The position numbers and the translations under genes are program-made. The notes under the pieces are model-generated. The model was not told the DNA's origin. It did not search any database and worked only from the letters and a program-made list of their open reading frames with translations. A stretch of DNA of 64,000 nt from the NCBI RefSeq assembly GCF_030269485.1, contig NZ_BSTL01000004.1:186001-250000 (forward strand). Direction: 5' to 3'. Origin of the DNA: Actinoplanes sp. NBRC 103695 (GTDB taxonomy: Bacteria; Actinomycetota; Actinomycetes; Mycobacteriales; Micromonosporaceae). Shown here one piece after another: positions 1 to 7,316 of the stretch (its first letter is position 1; the number at the start of each line of letters is the position of its first letter).

Positions 1-473
1 TCCCAGGCGAGGCGGCCGGTGCCGCTGCTCGCGTCGACGAAGAGCTCGGGCTTGCCGGTCGAGGTCACCTTGCCCTTGAAGGTCGCGGTCGCCGCGGTGC
101 GGGCCTTGGCCTGCGCGTACGCCGGGGTGGTGTCCAGGTTCAGCGGCTTGTCGAGGCCGGCCGTGGAACCGGCGTAGGCGCCGTCCTTCTTGGTGCGGAT
201 GATCAGGTCGCCGCCGTACACCCGGAGGCCGTTGTAGGTCCGGGTGTAGCGGGTCACCCCGAGTCCGGTGCTGTCGGTCTTGCTGCTGTAGACCGCGAAC
301 GTGTCCTTGGCCGAGCCGCGGACGTCGGCCTGGTGCGCCTGGAGCGCGGAGCCGGCGGCGGCGAGCAGTGACGGTGCGGGTTTCGGCGGTGCGGCGGACG
401 CGGTCGTGGCGGTGACCACGAGACCGGTTCCGGCCAGCAGGGTGATGCCGGCCAGAGCGAGAGCCGTTTTCAA
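1..473 (-). CDS. Thermolysin-like (M4) metalloprotease, N-terminal part only
   Basis: Secreted zinc protease precursor, cut by the left window edge, so only the signal peptide and part of the propeptide are present. The chosen start is TTG at 473, with GGGGAG about 6 bases upstream; the upstream GTG frame stops at once. Residues 1-30 form a signal peptide (MKTALALAGITLLAGTGLVV, then a small-residue Ala-rich cleavage region). Around residues 60-85 the stretch TRYTRTYNGLRVYGGDLII matches the fungalysin/thermolysin propeptide (FTP) motif, which fixes the family although the HExxH catalytic domain lies outside the window. The enzyme would act outside the cell on protein. A 9-bp inverted repeat sits just upstream and may control it. 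The family call is fairly sure; the exact peptidase type is not. Confidence 0.75.
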   Translation of the reverse strand, partial: MKTALALAGITLLAGTGLVVTATTASAAPPKPAPSLLAAAGSALQAHQADVRGSAKDTFAVYSSKTDSTGLGVTRYTRTYNGLRVYGGDLIIRTKKDGAYAGSTAGLDKPLNLDTTPAYAQAKARTAATATFKGKVTSTGKPELFVDASSGTGRLAW

Positions 474-495
474 GCTTGTCTCCCCACTCGAAAGA

Positions 496-532
496 TGAAC
501 CTTCTTCGATATCTGAGATCATGGAAGGTTCA
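496..532. promoter_or_regulatory. Inverted repeat in the M4 protease leader
   Basis: A perfect 9-bp inverted repeat, TGAACCTTC at 496-504 and GAAGGTTCA at 524-532, has 19 bases between the arms. It lies 23 bases upstream of the TTG start of the minus-strand protease. It could be an operator for a dimeric repressor with separated half-sites, or an RNA hairpin in the leader. The inverted repeat is seen; the role is inferred. Confidence 0.45.
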
Positions 533-659
533 ACCGTCATTGGGAAGACATTGACGTAAGTAAATTTAAGGTTTCTTGGCGGTACCGGGAAGTGGTATAG
601 GTCGAAGGCCGCTGTTCCACTTCCGTCCCCGCGGCCGGACCGGGGGCTACGGTCGGTCC

Positions 660-1001
660 ATGCGCATCCAGGGCAAGCTCCTCGACCGCTTCAACGGCTG
701 TGTCACGGCGGCGCAGAACTCGAAACGCTGGGGTCCGGCGGCGCGGCGCCGGCTCACCGTCATCACCTACACGGGCCGCCGCTCGGGCCGCACGTTCAGC
801 ACCCCGGTCGGCTACCGCCGCACCGACGACGGCGTCGTCATCGGCGTGCGGCTGCCCGACTCGAAGGCGTGGTGGCGCAACTTCCTGGACGAGGGCGGCC
901 CGATCTCCCTGCGCCTCGACGACACCGACCGGACCGGCCACGCGACCGCCCATCGCGACGCCAAGGGCCGCGTGAGCGTGACCGTGCGCCTCGACGCCTG
1001 A
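660..1001 (+). CDS. Nitroreductase/quinone reductase family (DUF385-type) small protein
   Basis: Small protein of 113 residues. RRLTVITYTGRRSGRTFSTP followed by VGYRRTDDGVVIGVRLP fits the split beta-barrel of the deazaflavin (F420)-dependent nitroreductase family (DUF385), where the R-S-G-R-x-F/Y segment and the following strands shape the cofactor pocket. The family uses F420H2, or binds related cofactors, in the cytoplasm; the substrate cannot be read here. ATG at 660 is chosen because it starts the conserved N-terminal helix. A TTG at 576 in the same frame would add 28 poorly conserved residues. It is somewhat shorter than typical family members (about 140 residues). It runs convergently toward the acetyltransferase at 1008-1559, with 6 bases between the stop codons. 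Confidence 0.6.
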   Translation: MRIQGKLLDRFNGCVTAAQNSKRWGPAARRRLTVITYTGRRSGRTFSTPVGYRRTDDGVVIGVRLPDSKAWWRNFLDEGGPISLRLDDTDRTGHATAHRDAKGRVSVTVRLDA

Positions 1002-1007
1002 CGGAGA

Positions 1008-1559
1008 TCAGCGCTGGAGGCCCTTCCACTCCCGCGCGAGAATGGCCCAGACCTCGGTGTCGTGGCGCTTGTCCAGGTAGGGGAAATCCTCGCGGAGCGT
1101 GCCCTCCAGGGTCATGCCCAGCCGCCGGGCGACCGCGCGGCTCGCCTCGTTGTCCGGGCGGCACTTCCAGTTCGCCCGATGCCAGCCGCGCTCGGTGAAG
1201 GCGTAGTCGAGCAGCCGGGCCGCCGCGCGGGTGACCAGGCCCCGGCCGGCGCCGGCCGGTTCCAGCCAGCAGCCCACCTCGCACTGGCCCGCGGCGGCGT
1301 CGACGTTGATCAGCATGACGCCGCCGACCAGGGTGCCGTCCAGCCAGATGCCGAACAGCCGGGCCTTGTCCTCGGCCTGCAGGTCGGCGTAGCGCTGCAG
1401 GACCCCGCGGGCCGACTCGAGGTCGGTGCTGCGGGACGTCCAGGGGATCCACGGGTCGACGTAGTCGCGGGCGCGGTCGATGTGCGCCAGGAATTCCTCG
1501 GCCTGCCACGGTTCGAGGGGGCGCAACCGCGCCCCCTCGCTCAGCTCTGTCACGAACAC
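1008..1559 (-). CDS. GNAT acetyltransferase, RimJ/RimL type
   Basis: Cytoplasmic N-acetyltransferase of 183 residues. Its order of elements matches the RimJ/RimL ribosomal-protein acetyltransferase branch: N-terminal RLRPLEPWQAEEFLAHIDRA, a central strand GTLVGGVMLI, the acetyl-CoA loop region EPAGAGRGLVTRAA (a variant of Q/RxxGxG/A), then YAFTERGWHRANWKCRPDNE and ASRAVARRLGMTLEGTLRED, the hallmark of the family C-terminus. It transfers acetyl from acetyl-CoA to an N-terminal or antibiotic amine; the real substrate is unknown. It starts at ATG 1559, 10 bases from the end of the GH30 gene, so it may be read from the same transcript. The family is secure and the substrate is not. Confidence 0.85.
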   Translation of the reverse strand: MFVTELSEGARLRPLEPWQAEEFLAHIDRARDYVDPWIPWTSRSTDLESARGVLQRYADLQAEDKARLFGIWLDGTLVGGVMLINVDAAAGQCEVGCWLEPAGAGRGLVTRAAARLLDYAFTERGWHRANWKCRPDNEASRAVARRLGMTLEGTLREDFPYLDKRHDTEVWAILAREWKGLQR

Positions 1560-1569
1560 ACCGCGGAGC

Positions 1570-3729
1570 CTAACCGGCCGTGAGCCTCAGGTAATCCAGA
1601 TTGAAGCCGCCGGTCTCACAGAACACCGTCACCAGCTGATCGCCGGCCGCGAGCGTCACCGGCACGTGGATCGACCGGTATGCGGCCCAGCCGCCGGTGT
1701 CCGGGACGGAGACGGTCGCCGGCGCGGTCCCGGCCGCGTCCCGGAACGTGATGGCGTCCGGCGCGGCGGCCCCGGATCCGTTGGCCACGCGCAACTCCAG
1801 GTCGTAGGAGCCGGCGACGGCGAGGTTCACCCGGTAGGACAGCCAGTTGCCGGGCGCCGTCCAGCCGACGTTCTTGCCGCCACTGGCCGACGCGGTGCTC
1901 TCGATGAAGGTGGCGCCGCCCTCGGTCCAGCCGTGCTGCGCGGCGTACGCCTCGGCCTCGACGATCGCGCCGGCCGGAGCTCCCGCCGGGCCGACCGTCA
2001 GATGGACGGTCACGTCCTTGCTCCGGACGCCGTCGGTCGCGGTGACGACGAATTCCCGGACGCCGGGGGTGGTGGGCCGGACGGTGAGGGAGCTGCCCTG
2101 GAGCGTCACGTCGCCGGGCAGATCGGCGCCGTAGAAGGAGATCGGCCCGCGACCGGTCGCCCGGAGCGGGATCGTCACCGTGCTCCACTGATCCGCCGTC
2201 ACCGGTGGGACCGCGGCGACCGAGAACCCGTGGGACGTGGACGGCGGATCGGCGCGCCAGCGGTACGTGGCCCACGCCCCGGCCGGCACCGGCACCGTGA
2301 ACGAACGGCCGGCCATCGTCAGCCGTACCGGGGTGGGAACGGTGTTGCTGTTGCCCAGGACCGCCACGAACTGGTCGCCGTCGCGGAACACCACGTTGCT
2401 CACCCCGGCGGCGGGCGCGCTGGACGCCACGCGCACGTGCCGCGGCGTCAGGTAGCGGGCGAACTGGCCGAGCTGGTACAGCTCCTCGCGTACCGAAAAG
2501 CTCCGGGTCCCGGTGTTGACCTTGACCATCCGGTTGGGCCACTTGGTGGTGCGGCCGACCTCTTCCCAGTCCACGTTGTTGTCGCGCTTGTCGGTCCAGT
2601 GCAGCGTGCCGCCGTCCTGGTCGGTGGTCTGCGCCCAGAGGATGTACGAGCTCGCGTCCAGCCGGAAGTAGCTGCTCACGGTGGCGGGGCTGAGGTCGCT
2701 GGTCTCGGTCATGTGCACCGGCTTGCCGAACTCGCGCCGCGCGTCGCGCATCACGGCCGGGTCACCCCAGTACGGGTGGAAGGCGATGCCGTCGGCCGCC
2801 CGGCGTACGCGCGGGTCGTTGAAGATCCGGTGGTAGTTCTTGGTCTCGGTGCTGTTCGGATCGCGCCAGTCCCAGAAGTTGAAGTCGTGCACGTACAGCC
2901 CGGTGTCCAGGCCTGCCGCGCGGACCTCGCGTCTGATGGCGAGCGCGAGCTTCTGCTGCTGCTCCCAGCTGATGTCCATGGCCGGGTAGACCACGTCCAT
3001 CCCCGGCTCGTTGAGCAGGGTCAGGGTGTCGACGTGGATGCCGTGCGCCGCGTACGCCCGCAGGAACTTGACGTAGTAGCGGGCGAACACGTCGATGCAG
3101 TCGTCGCGCAGCTTGCCGACCTGGTAGTGCGCGCCCGCGCTGCCCGGGAGCGGCGCGACCTCGCCGGTGAACCGGTTGTTCGTCTTCATCCACGCGGGCG
3201 CGCTCCACGCCGACGCGAAGAAGGTGGCCTCCGGGTTGACCCGCTGGATCGCCTTGATCGTGGCGATGATCCTGGTGTCGACGTCCCGCCGGATCGAGAA
3301 GTGCTTCAGCTCGAAGTCCTCGGTCTCGCCCGCCGGCAACTCGTCGTAGGACCAGAACGGCAGGTGCTCGATCAGGTCCGGACTGCCGATGGTGAGCCGG
3401 AACCGGTCGAAGCCGGCCCCGCTGCCCGGGTCGGCGAGGAGGCGGATCGCCCGGTTGCGTTCGGCCGGGGTGAGCTTCCACAGATTGGACACACTGGTCT
3501 CATCAAGAGAGAAACCCATCCCGGTGTACGCCTGGGAGGCGCGGCTGGGGTCGATGACGACGGTGGTGTCCGCGGGGCCGTTCGTGGCTCGTGGCGCCCT
3601 GGCCCAGTGGTGACCCGCCTGGTCGGAGTAGGTCCCGGCGACCGACGGAACCGGCGTGGCCGACGCCGCCGGTGCGGCCGTCAGCACGAGCGCGAGCGTA
3701 ACCGTGACGGATGTCAATATGCGCCTCAT
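1570..3729 (-). CDS. Secreted GH30 glycoside hydrolase with C-terminal CBM6
   Basis: Extracellular glucanase of 719 residues. Residues 1-25 are a signal peptide ending ASA. The barrel (about residues 50-500) has the GH30 features: YTGMGFSLDETS near the N-terminus, acid/base Glu241 in TLLNEPGMD and nucleophile Glu342 in VHMTETSDLS, followed by the beta-sandwich side domain. A linking Ig-like stretch precedes a CBM6 module (about 590-719, IVEAEAYAAQHGW to GGFNLDYLRLT). GH30 enzymes cut beta-1,6-glucan, glucosylceramide or xylan; the subfamily is not resolved, though beta-1,6-glucan fits the other wall-lytic genes in this window. ATG 3729 is preferred over TTG 3735 because AAGGTG sits 7 bases before it. 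Confidence 0.88.
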   Translation of the reverse strand: MRRILTSVTVTLALVLTAAPAASATPVPSVAGTYSDQAGHHWARAPRATNGPADTTVVIDPSRASQAYTGMGFSLDETSVSNLWKLTPAERNRAIRLLADPGSGAGFDRFRLTIGSPDLIEHLPFWSYDELPAGETEDFELKHFSIRRDVDTRIIATIKAIQRVNPEATFFASAWSAPAWMKTNNRFTGEVAPLPGSAGAHYQVGKLRDDCIDVFARYYVKFLRAYAAHGIHVDTLTLLNEPGMDVVYPAMDISWEQQQKLALAIRREVRAAGLDTGLYVHDFNFWDWRDPNSTETKNYHRIFNDPRVRRAADGIAFHPYWGDPAVMRDARREFGKPVHMTETSDLSPATVSSYFRLDASSYILWAQTTDQDGGTLHWTDKRDNNVDWEEVGRTTKWPNRMVKVNTGTRSFSVREELYQLGQFARYLTPRHVRVASSAPAAGVSNVVFRDGDQFVAVLGNSNTVPTPVRLTMAGRSFTVPVPAGAWATYRWRADPPSTSHGFSVAAVPPVTADQWSTVTIPLRATGRGPISFYGADLPGDVTLQGSSLTVRPTTPGVREFVVTATDGVRSKDVTVHLTVGPAGAPAGAIVEAEAYAAQHGWTEGGATFIESTASASGGKNVGWTAPGNWLSYRVNLAVAGSYDLELRVANGSGAAAPDAITFRDAAGTAPATVSVPDTGGWAAYRSIHVPVTLAAGDQLVTVFCETGGFNLDYLRLTAG

Positions 3730-3810
3730 AGGCAAACACCTTAAACAAAGCCGTGACGTGTGGTCGATAACTCATCGCGGATGATCGGCTCCGGTGCCAG
3801 ACTTCGGCTC

Positions 3811-4506
3811 ATGAGCTGGCTCGACGCCTTCTACCACGCGACCTGGCAGGTCACCGGCACCCAGTCGATCTACTGGCGGGAGATCGTCGGCAACGCGTTC
3901 GGGCTCGGCTCGGCGCTGTTCGGGCTGCGCCGCATGGTGTGGGCGTGGCCGGTCGGCATCGTCGGCAACGTGCTGCTGTTCACCGTGTTCATGGGTCAGG
4001 CGGTCGGCAACGACCAGGGCACCCCGCTCTACGGCCAGGCCTCCCGCCAGGTCTTCTTCCTGATCACCAGCGTGTACGGGTGGTGGCGCTGGCGGCAGAA
4101 CAGGCGCACCGGCGACGGCGTGGCGGTGACCCCGCGCTGGGCGAGCAACCGGCAGCGGGTGGCTCTGCTGGGCATCGCCCTGGCCGCGGTGGTGGTCTGC
4201 TTCGTGGTGTTCCGGGCGATCGGCGCCGGCTTCCCGGTGCCGTGGTGGTACTACCTGGCCGACTCCTGGATCTTCGTCGGCTCCATGCTGGCCACCTACG
4301 CCATGGCCCGCGGCTGGGTCGAGTTCTGGCTCTGCTGGATCGCCGTCGACCTGGTCGGGGTGCCCGAGCTGCTCCACTTCGGCTATTACCCCTCGGCCCT
4401 GCTGTACGCGTTCTACGCGGCGTTCGTGATCTGGGGTTTCGTCGTGTGGCTGCGGATCTCGCGACGCGACGCGATCCTGCCGCCCCGCCTGGAAGCGGTC
4501 GGCTGA
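3811..4506 (+). CDS. pnuC: Nicotinamide riboside transporter PnuC
   Basis: Inner-membrane carrier of 231 residues for nicotinamide riboside, the NAD precursor taken up before phosphorylation. About seven hydrophobic helices are visible. The family signatures are present: REIVGNAFGLGSALFGLRRMVWAWPVGIVGN at the N-terminal end, the aromatic QVFFLITSVYGWWRWRQ segment, and WIAVDLVGVPELLHFGYYPSALLYAFYA at the end, which carries the substrate-site residues of PnuC proteins. ATG 3811 is chosen because it begins the conserved region; ATG 3781 is in frame and possible. The gene is divergent from GH30 with a short spacer, and no riboswitch could be recognised there. An NAD kinase fusion lies 16 kb away in this window, which may be coincidence. 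Confidence 0.9.
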   Translation: MSWLDAFYHATWQVTGTQSIYWREIVGNAFGLGSALFGLRRMVWAWPVGIVGNVLLFTVFMGQAVGNDQGTPLYGQASRQVFFLITSVYGWWRWRQNRRTGDGVAVTPRWASNRQRVALLGIALAAVVVCFVVFRAIGAGFPVPWWYYLADSWIFVGSMLATYAMARGWVEFWLCWIAVDLVGVPELLHFGYYPSALLYAFYAAFVIWGFVVWLRISRRDAILPPRLEAVG

Positions 4507-4557
4507 ACTTTCCCCTTTTCGCCGCCCCCGTGATCCTCGGTGCGGTTTATTCGCGGC

Positions 4558-5706
4558 ATGCGACTCAGGAACTCTCTCGTTGCCGCGGGCGTGCTGGCCG
4601 GCCTCCTCGCCGCGGCGGCCCCGTCGGCGGCGGCCGGCCCCGACCTCTGGCTCCAGGACGGCTACGGACCCGGCCGGACGGGCTACAACCCGTCCGAATC
4701 GGTGATCAACACCGGCACCGTCGCCAAGCTCAAGCTCCGCTGGACCGTGAAGGCCACGCTCGAGCCGGAGGGCTGCGAGCCCAAGCCACAGCCGCCGCTG
4801 GTCGCCAACGGGAAGATGTTCCTGCTGAACGACGGCTCCATCTCCGCCTACAACAACGTCAACGGCAAGAAGCTGTGGACGGTCGGCCAGGCCTACTTCG
4901 ACGGCAACCGGATGACGGTGGCCGGCGGCTACGTCCTCGGCACCGAGGTCAACTGCTTCTCGCAGAGCGACTACTCCACCAACGTCGTGGCCATCAACCC
5001 GAACACCGGCCAGCTGGTCTGGGACGAGATCCAGAGCTACAGCATCACCAGCTCGGTCGCCGACAAGGGCGTCTTCGTGGTCTCCGGCGTCTGCGGCATC
5101 TGCGACGACGAGGAGTACGGCGTCACCGCGTTCCGCATCTCCGACGGCAAGCGCCTGTGGAGCCGCACCAACCACATCCTGGCCGGGCCGGTGTCGGCGA
5201 ACGGCCGGATCGTGCTGCGCGACACCCGGCACGCGCAGATCCAGATCGTCGACATCGCCGACGGTGACGTCCTGGGCGGCGCCGCGGCCTGGCAGGTCGC
5301 CGCGGCCAACCCGGCCGGCACCCAGTTCTACCTCTTCAACACGGCCGGGATCGCCGCCTTCGACGCGTCCGCCATGAAGGCCAAGTGGACGGTGCGGAAG
5401 GAGTCCGGCGCCCTCATCTCGGACGGCAAGCGGGTCTTCGTCGCCTCGGCCAACCGGATCAACGCGTACAACGCCACCACCGGCAAGCTCACCTGGACCC
5501 GGGCCCTGGCCGACCCACGCAAGCTGATCCGGGCCGGCGGCCTGCTCTACGCCCTCTCCGGCAAGAAGCTTGTCATCCTCGCCCCGGCCACCGGCAAGAC
5601 CGTCGTCAACGGCACCGCCTACGGCGCCGTGACCGACCACGTGGTCGCCACCGGCGGCCGCCTCTACACCACCAGCGGCTCCACGGTTCGCGCCTACACC
5701 CCCTGA
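4558..5706 (+). CDS. Secreted PQQ-like beta-propeller protein
   Basis: Exported protein of 382 residues. A signal peptide (MRLRNSLVAAGVLAGLLAAA to about residue 27) precedes repeated WD/PQQ-like blades: each has a hydrophobic strand, a turn of the type NGKKLWTV, TGQLVWDE, DGKRLWSR or TGKLTWTR, and a G-x-V-F/Y-V strand. This AxTGKxxW pattern is the PQQ-binding-like repeat (quinoprotein dehydrogenase or BamB fold). No quinoprotein active-site residues or cytochrome motif are evident, so a scaffold or binding role outside the cell is likelier than an oxidoreductase. The family is known only by its fold, and the function is unknown. The start ATG 4558 fits the signal peptide. A strong hairpin follows the stop codon. 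Confidence 0.75.
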   Translation: MRLRNSLVAAGVLAGLLAAAAPSAAAGPDLWLQDGYGPGRTGYNPSESVINTGTVAKLKLRWTVKATLEPEGCEPKPQPPLVANGKMFLLNDGSISAYNNVNGKKLWTVGQAYFDGNRMTVAGGYVLGTEVNCFSQSDYSTNVVAINPNTGQLVWDEIQSYSITSSVADKGVFVVSGVCGICDDEEYGVTAFRISDGKRLWSRTNHILAGPVSANGRIVLRDTRHAQIQIVDIADGDVLGGAAAWQVAAANPAGTQFYLFNTAGIAAFDASAMKAKWTVRKESGALISDGKRVFVASANRINAYNATTGKLTWTRALADPRKLIRAGGLLYALSGKKLVILAPATGKTVVNGTAYGAVTDHVVATGGRLYTTSGSTVRAYTP

Positions 5707-5725
5707 CCCGCAGTTCGTCACGCGC

Positions 5726-5757
5726 GTCGGCCGGTCCCGCTTCCGGGGCCGGCCGAC
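5726..5757 (+). terminator. Stem-loop after the beta-propeller gene
   Basis: The arms GTCGGCCGGTCCCG and CGGGGCCGGCCGAC pair over 14 positions, with one G-U wobble in RNA, around a CTTC loop. The stem begins 19 bases after the stop at 5706. There is no clear T-tract, as is common for actinobacterial terminators, so this is inferred from stem strength and position. Confidence 0.6.
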
Positions 5758-5810
5758 ACGCCGTTCCGGGGCTTCGGCGTTCGCGGCACGCCACGATCTG
5801 GAAGTGGCCA

Positions 5811-5841
5811 GCCGTTCGGCCGGCCCGCGACGCCGAACGGC
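5811..5841. terminator. Second stem-loop before the VOC gene
   Basis: GCCGTTCGGC at 5811-5820 and GCCGAACGGC at 5832-5841 form a perfect 10-bp inverted repeat with an 11-base loop. On the plus strand a short pyrimidine-rich CATTTCC follows. It may be a second terminator or a leader structure of the gene starting at 5887. Confidence 0.4.
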
Positions 5842-5886
5842 CATTTCCATGGGCGCGTGATGCTCGGTTGCGCCTAGGAAGGACGC

Positions 5887-6633
5887 ATGGCCAACGAAGT
5901 CACTGTTCCGCTTCTGCCGTGTGCGTCCGTCGAGGACATCGTGGAGTTCTACCGGGCGCTCGGGTTCGAGACGACCTACCGGCAACGCAAGCCCTATCCC
6001 TGCGCGGGGCTGCGGCGAGAAGACCTTCATCTGCAGTTCTTCGAGATGGACGGCTTCGACCCGGCCCAGTCCTACGGGTCCTGCCTCGTTCTCACGTCCG
6101 ACATCGAGGGGCTGCACCGGGCGTTCGCCGACGGGATGCGAGCCGCGTACGGGAAGATTCTGGTGTCCGGGACGCCGCGCATGACGCGGCCGCGGGCGCG
6201 TAAGAACAACGACGGGGTGGGCGGGTTCAGCGTCATCGACCCGGGCGGCAACTGGATCCGCGTCGTGCACCACAACCCGGCCGGGGACGCTGCGCCGGGC
6301 GGGGATGCCGCGCCTGCCGGGGATGCCGCGCCTGCCGGGCGGCTGGGCAAGGCTCTGGCGAACGCGGTCGTGCAGGCTGACTCCCGGGGTGAGACCGGGC
6401 AGGCCGTGCGGATCCTCGACAGCGCACTGGCCCGCTCGGCGCCCGGCGACGATCCGGTCGAGCTGGTCGAGGTCCTCGTCTATCGCGCCGAGCTCGCGCT
6501 GGTGCTGAACGACCCGGACACCGCGGCGGCGATGCTGGACCGGGCCGGCCGGGTCGAGCTGACCGCCGGCGAGTCGGAGCGGGCTTCCGGCGCGCTGGCG
6601 AACGCCGCCGACCTGAAGGCCAGTAGCGCGTGA
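5887..6633 (+). CDS. VOC (glyoxalase/bleomycin-resistance fold) protein with helical C-terminal extension
   Basis: Cytoplasmic protein of 248 residues. Residues 1-125 have the VOC fold order (VTVPLLPCASVEDIVEFYRALGFETTYRQRK, then LHLQFFEMDGF, then GGFSVIDPGGNWIRVVH). VOC proteins bind or modify small molecules such as glyoxal adducts or bleomycin-type drugs, often as dimers. Past residue 130 comes an Ala/Gly/Asp-rich linker of repeated GDAAP units, then about 100 residues of helices rich in Ala and Leu (LGKALANAVVQADSRGETGQ, ARSAPGDDPVELVEVLVYRA) that resemble TPR-like helical pairs. This tail is unusual for the family. ATG 5887 has AAGGA about 6 bases upstream. The stop codon lies inside the first unit of an 18-bp tandem repeat. 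Confidence 0.75.
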   Translation: MANEVTVPLLPCASVEDIVEFYRALGFETTYRQRKPYPCAGLRREDLHLQFFEMDGFDPAQSYGSCLVLTSDIEGLHRAFADGMRAAYGKILVSGTPRMTRPRARKNNDGVGGFSVIDPGGNWIRVVHHNPAGDAAPGGDAAPAGDAAPAGRLGKALANAVVQADSRGETGQAVRILDSALARSAPGDDPVELVEVLVYRAELALVLNDPDTAAAMLDRAGRVELTAGESERASGALANAADLKASSA

Positions 6634-6732
6634 CGGCTCAGTGCCGCGTGACGGCTCAGTGCCGCGTGACGGCTCAGTGCCGCGTGACGGCTCAGTGCCG
6701 CGTGACGGCTCAGTGCCGCGTGACGGCTCAGT
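6625..6732. repeat. Six 18-bp tandem repeats between convergent genes
   Basis: Six copies of an 18-bp unit (GCCGCGTGACGGCTCAGT) run head to tail; the first differs in its opening bases. Each unit carries TGA on the plus strand and TCA (TGA on the minus strand), and both flanking genes stop inside the array. GCCG-CGTGA-CGGC could form a small hairpin in each unit. A slippage-derived minisatellite that guarantees stops in both directions, or acts as a two-way terminator, is possible. Confidence 0.95.
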
Positions 6733-7315
6733 GGTACTTGAGTTCGCCCGCGCGGATCTCCGCCCGGACCGTGTTCTCCGGCGGGGCCAGGGGGCAGAGC
6801 CACTGGTCGTCGTACGCGCAGCTCGGGTTGTAGAGGTAGTTGAAGTCGAGGCGCACACGGCCGGCGGACAGCGGGACCACCCCGCGGCCGTGTGTGCCCT
6901 TGACCGTGTCCGTGAGGTAGCGCCCGCCGCCGTAGGAGGACGGCCCGCACGTGGCGTCGCGCACCGGCAGGAACAGGCCGCCACCGTAGGCGGCCAGCCA
7001 CCACAGGGACAGCTCGCCGTACGGGGTGTCGAGGATGCCGACCCGGGTGTAGCGGCAGACGCCGTCCGGCCCGCCGGTGTCGATCTCGATCTCGCCGTCG
7101 GCGGGCCTCACCACCGCCTCGACGACGGCCTCCTCGTCCGGCGGGAAGTACGGCAGCCCGTCGAACTGTGAGCCGCGCGGGATCGGGGACTGCGGGTGGT
7201 CGCGGAACAGCTCGTCCCGGGCGGCGCGCCAGCCGGTGACGTCGGTGTCGGCGAGGTACATGCGGGCGACGGCGGTCCGGAAGGTGGCCAGGTCCAGTGC
7301 GTCCATCCGCACCAC
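6728..7315 (-). CDS. DUF1684 family protein
   Basis: Cytoplasmic protein of 195 residues of the DUF1684 family. The features seen are RDELFRDHPQSPIP near residue 40, a central GGRYLTDTVKGTHGRG segment and the C-terminal LDFNYLYNPSCAYDDQWLCPLAPPEN. The N-P-S-C-A-Y and C-P-x-A-P-P-E-N strings with two cysteines are the family hallmark and look like a metal or active site. No activity is established for the family as far as I know. GTG 7315 and ATG 7306 are both possible starts. The gene begins one base after the subtilisin gene ends, so they are probably co-transcribed. It ends inside the 18-bp repeat array. Confidence 0.85.
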   Translation of the reverse strand: MVRMDALDLATFRTAVARMYLADTDVTGWRAARDELFRDHPQSPIPRGSQFDGLPYFPPDEEAVVEAVVRPADGEIEIDTGGPDGVCRYTRVGILDTPYGELSLWWLAAYGGGLFLPVRDATCGPSSYGGGRYLTDTVKGTHGRGVVPLSAGRVRLDFNYLYNPSCAYDDQWLCPLAPPENTVRAEIRAGELKYH

Positions 7316-7316
7316 G

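Noticed and set aside
3772..6984. Minus-strand open frame of 1070 residues
   Set aside because: It runs opposite to PnuC, the beta-propeller and the VOC gene, has repetitive low-complexity content and no domain. It is an antisense shadow caused by high GC in the third position.
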